Of a stretch of 64,000 nucleotides of DNA, positions 63,519 to 64,000 are shown piece after piece. The notes beneath the pieces were generated by a model. It saw nothing but the letters and a program-made list of their open reading frames with translations. It did not search any database and was not told the DNA's origin. The first letter of the stretch is position 1. Every line of letters starts with the position of its first letter. Source of the DNA: Prorocentrum cordatum (Eukaryota; Sar; Dinophyceae; Prorocentrales; Prorocentraceae); NCBI GenBank assembly GCA_963575745.1, contig CAUYUJ010018884.1:87674-151673 (forward strand). The letters are read 5' to 3'. A program made the translations under genes and the position numbers.

Positions 63519-64000
63519 TGATGATGGGTAAGAGGATGCCCGGGAGGGGCAGATGGTCCAGGGGAAGGACGAGCAGGAGCAGGACGACGAGGTTGAAGAG
63601 ATGGGGGGGAGGAGGGCTCCGTGCAGGGCATGTGGTTCCCGTTCAGCAACGTCACTCTGGGGCTGCAGGCCTGCACGACTCGCTAGCGCGGCAAGCCTCT
63701 CGCGAGCTGCCTGCTGTGCTGGGCAGGGCTCGACATGGACGGTGCCTTTGCGACTTCGAGGGCCGCTTTCGTTGCGATTTCGTTTCGCAGCAAAGGCGGG
63801 ACGAAAACAGAACGAGGGAAACCGAAAACAAAACGAAAACGGAAAACACCGTTTGGGTCGAGCCCTGGTGCTGGGATGGGGTTGACCTGTTCGTCCTCCG
63901 CCGCCTCCTCCTCCTCCGCCATCCCCTCGTCCCCCATCCACCGTGACCCCTTCCGCCTCTGATCATTATGTACTGGACTTCTGCAGTCGCGACCGACAAG
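63519..64000. other. No supportable gene
   Basis: Open frames exist on both strands but carry no recognisable motif. CGAAAAC and AACGAAAAC words recur at 63800-63850. Confidence 0.4.

Noticed and set aside
1-64000. tRNA, rRNA or snRNA genes
   Set aside because: No cloverleaf-compatible sequence with A and B boxes or rRNA core was recognised by eye. A covariance-model scan was not possible, so absence is not proven.

Overview
The window is nuclear DNA of a dinoflagellate. The decisive evidence is an exact 22-nt dinoflagellate spliced-leader sequence on the minus strand at 1112-1133, fused to a decayed protein-coding sequence. This is the mark of a trans-spliced mRNA that was copied back into the genome. 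The GC-rich base composition, very low gene density, degenerate LINE and Ty1/copia pol genes, large (GGA/TCC)n tracts and long-exon genes fit that call. A Prorocentrum-like or other free-living lineage is possible, but the sequence alone does not fix the genus. A 100-base run of N (18901-19000) shows this is a scaffold.

Layout. 1-1.1 kb: retroposed zinc-ribbon/coiled-coil pseudogene with the spliced-leader relic. 1.6-10.5 kb: foldback elements, an RNase H fragment, a 1.5-kb element carrying 90-bp tandem repeats, minisatellites and GGA tracts. 10.66-11.5 kb: one unrecognised open frame. 12.8-15.5 kb: a second terminal-inverted-repeat element and a long 21-bp minisatellite. 16.7-17.8 kb: Ty1/copia reverse transcriptase and RNase H remnant (minus strand). 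18.5-19.5 kb: satellite copies around the gap. 20.4-31.0 kb: the real gene island, with two large plus-strand genes of unknown function. The first has short introns (67-81 bp). The second has a PARP-type zinc finger and introns of about 1 kb and 806 bp, and the latter carries terminal inverted repeats. 31-36 kb: repeats and elements. 36.5-41.2 kb: a LINE with decayed endonuclease, a long reverse transcriptase frame with the FMDD motif, a zinc finger and a downstream C-terminal frame. 41.2-64 kb: almost entirely repeats, including two more copies of the 90-bp-repeat element, two more copies of a ~190-bp palindromic element, a 385-bp dispersed element in two copies, a 1.4-kb GAT-type array and a ~1-kb satellite of ~80-bp units.

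The two genes lie in the same direction, as is usual in dinoflagellate unidirectional gene blocks. Everything else is mobile or tandemly repeated DNA. At least five different non-autonomous element families occur two to four times within these 64 kb, and several minisatellites that share no sequence share a 21-bp period. Introns, repeats and pseudogene decay were read by eye. No database search, RNA evidence or alignment was available.
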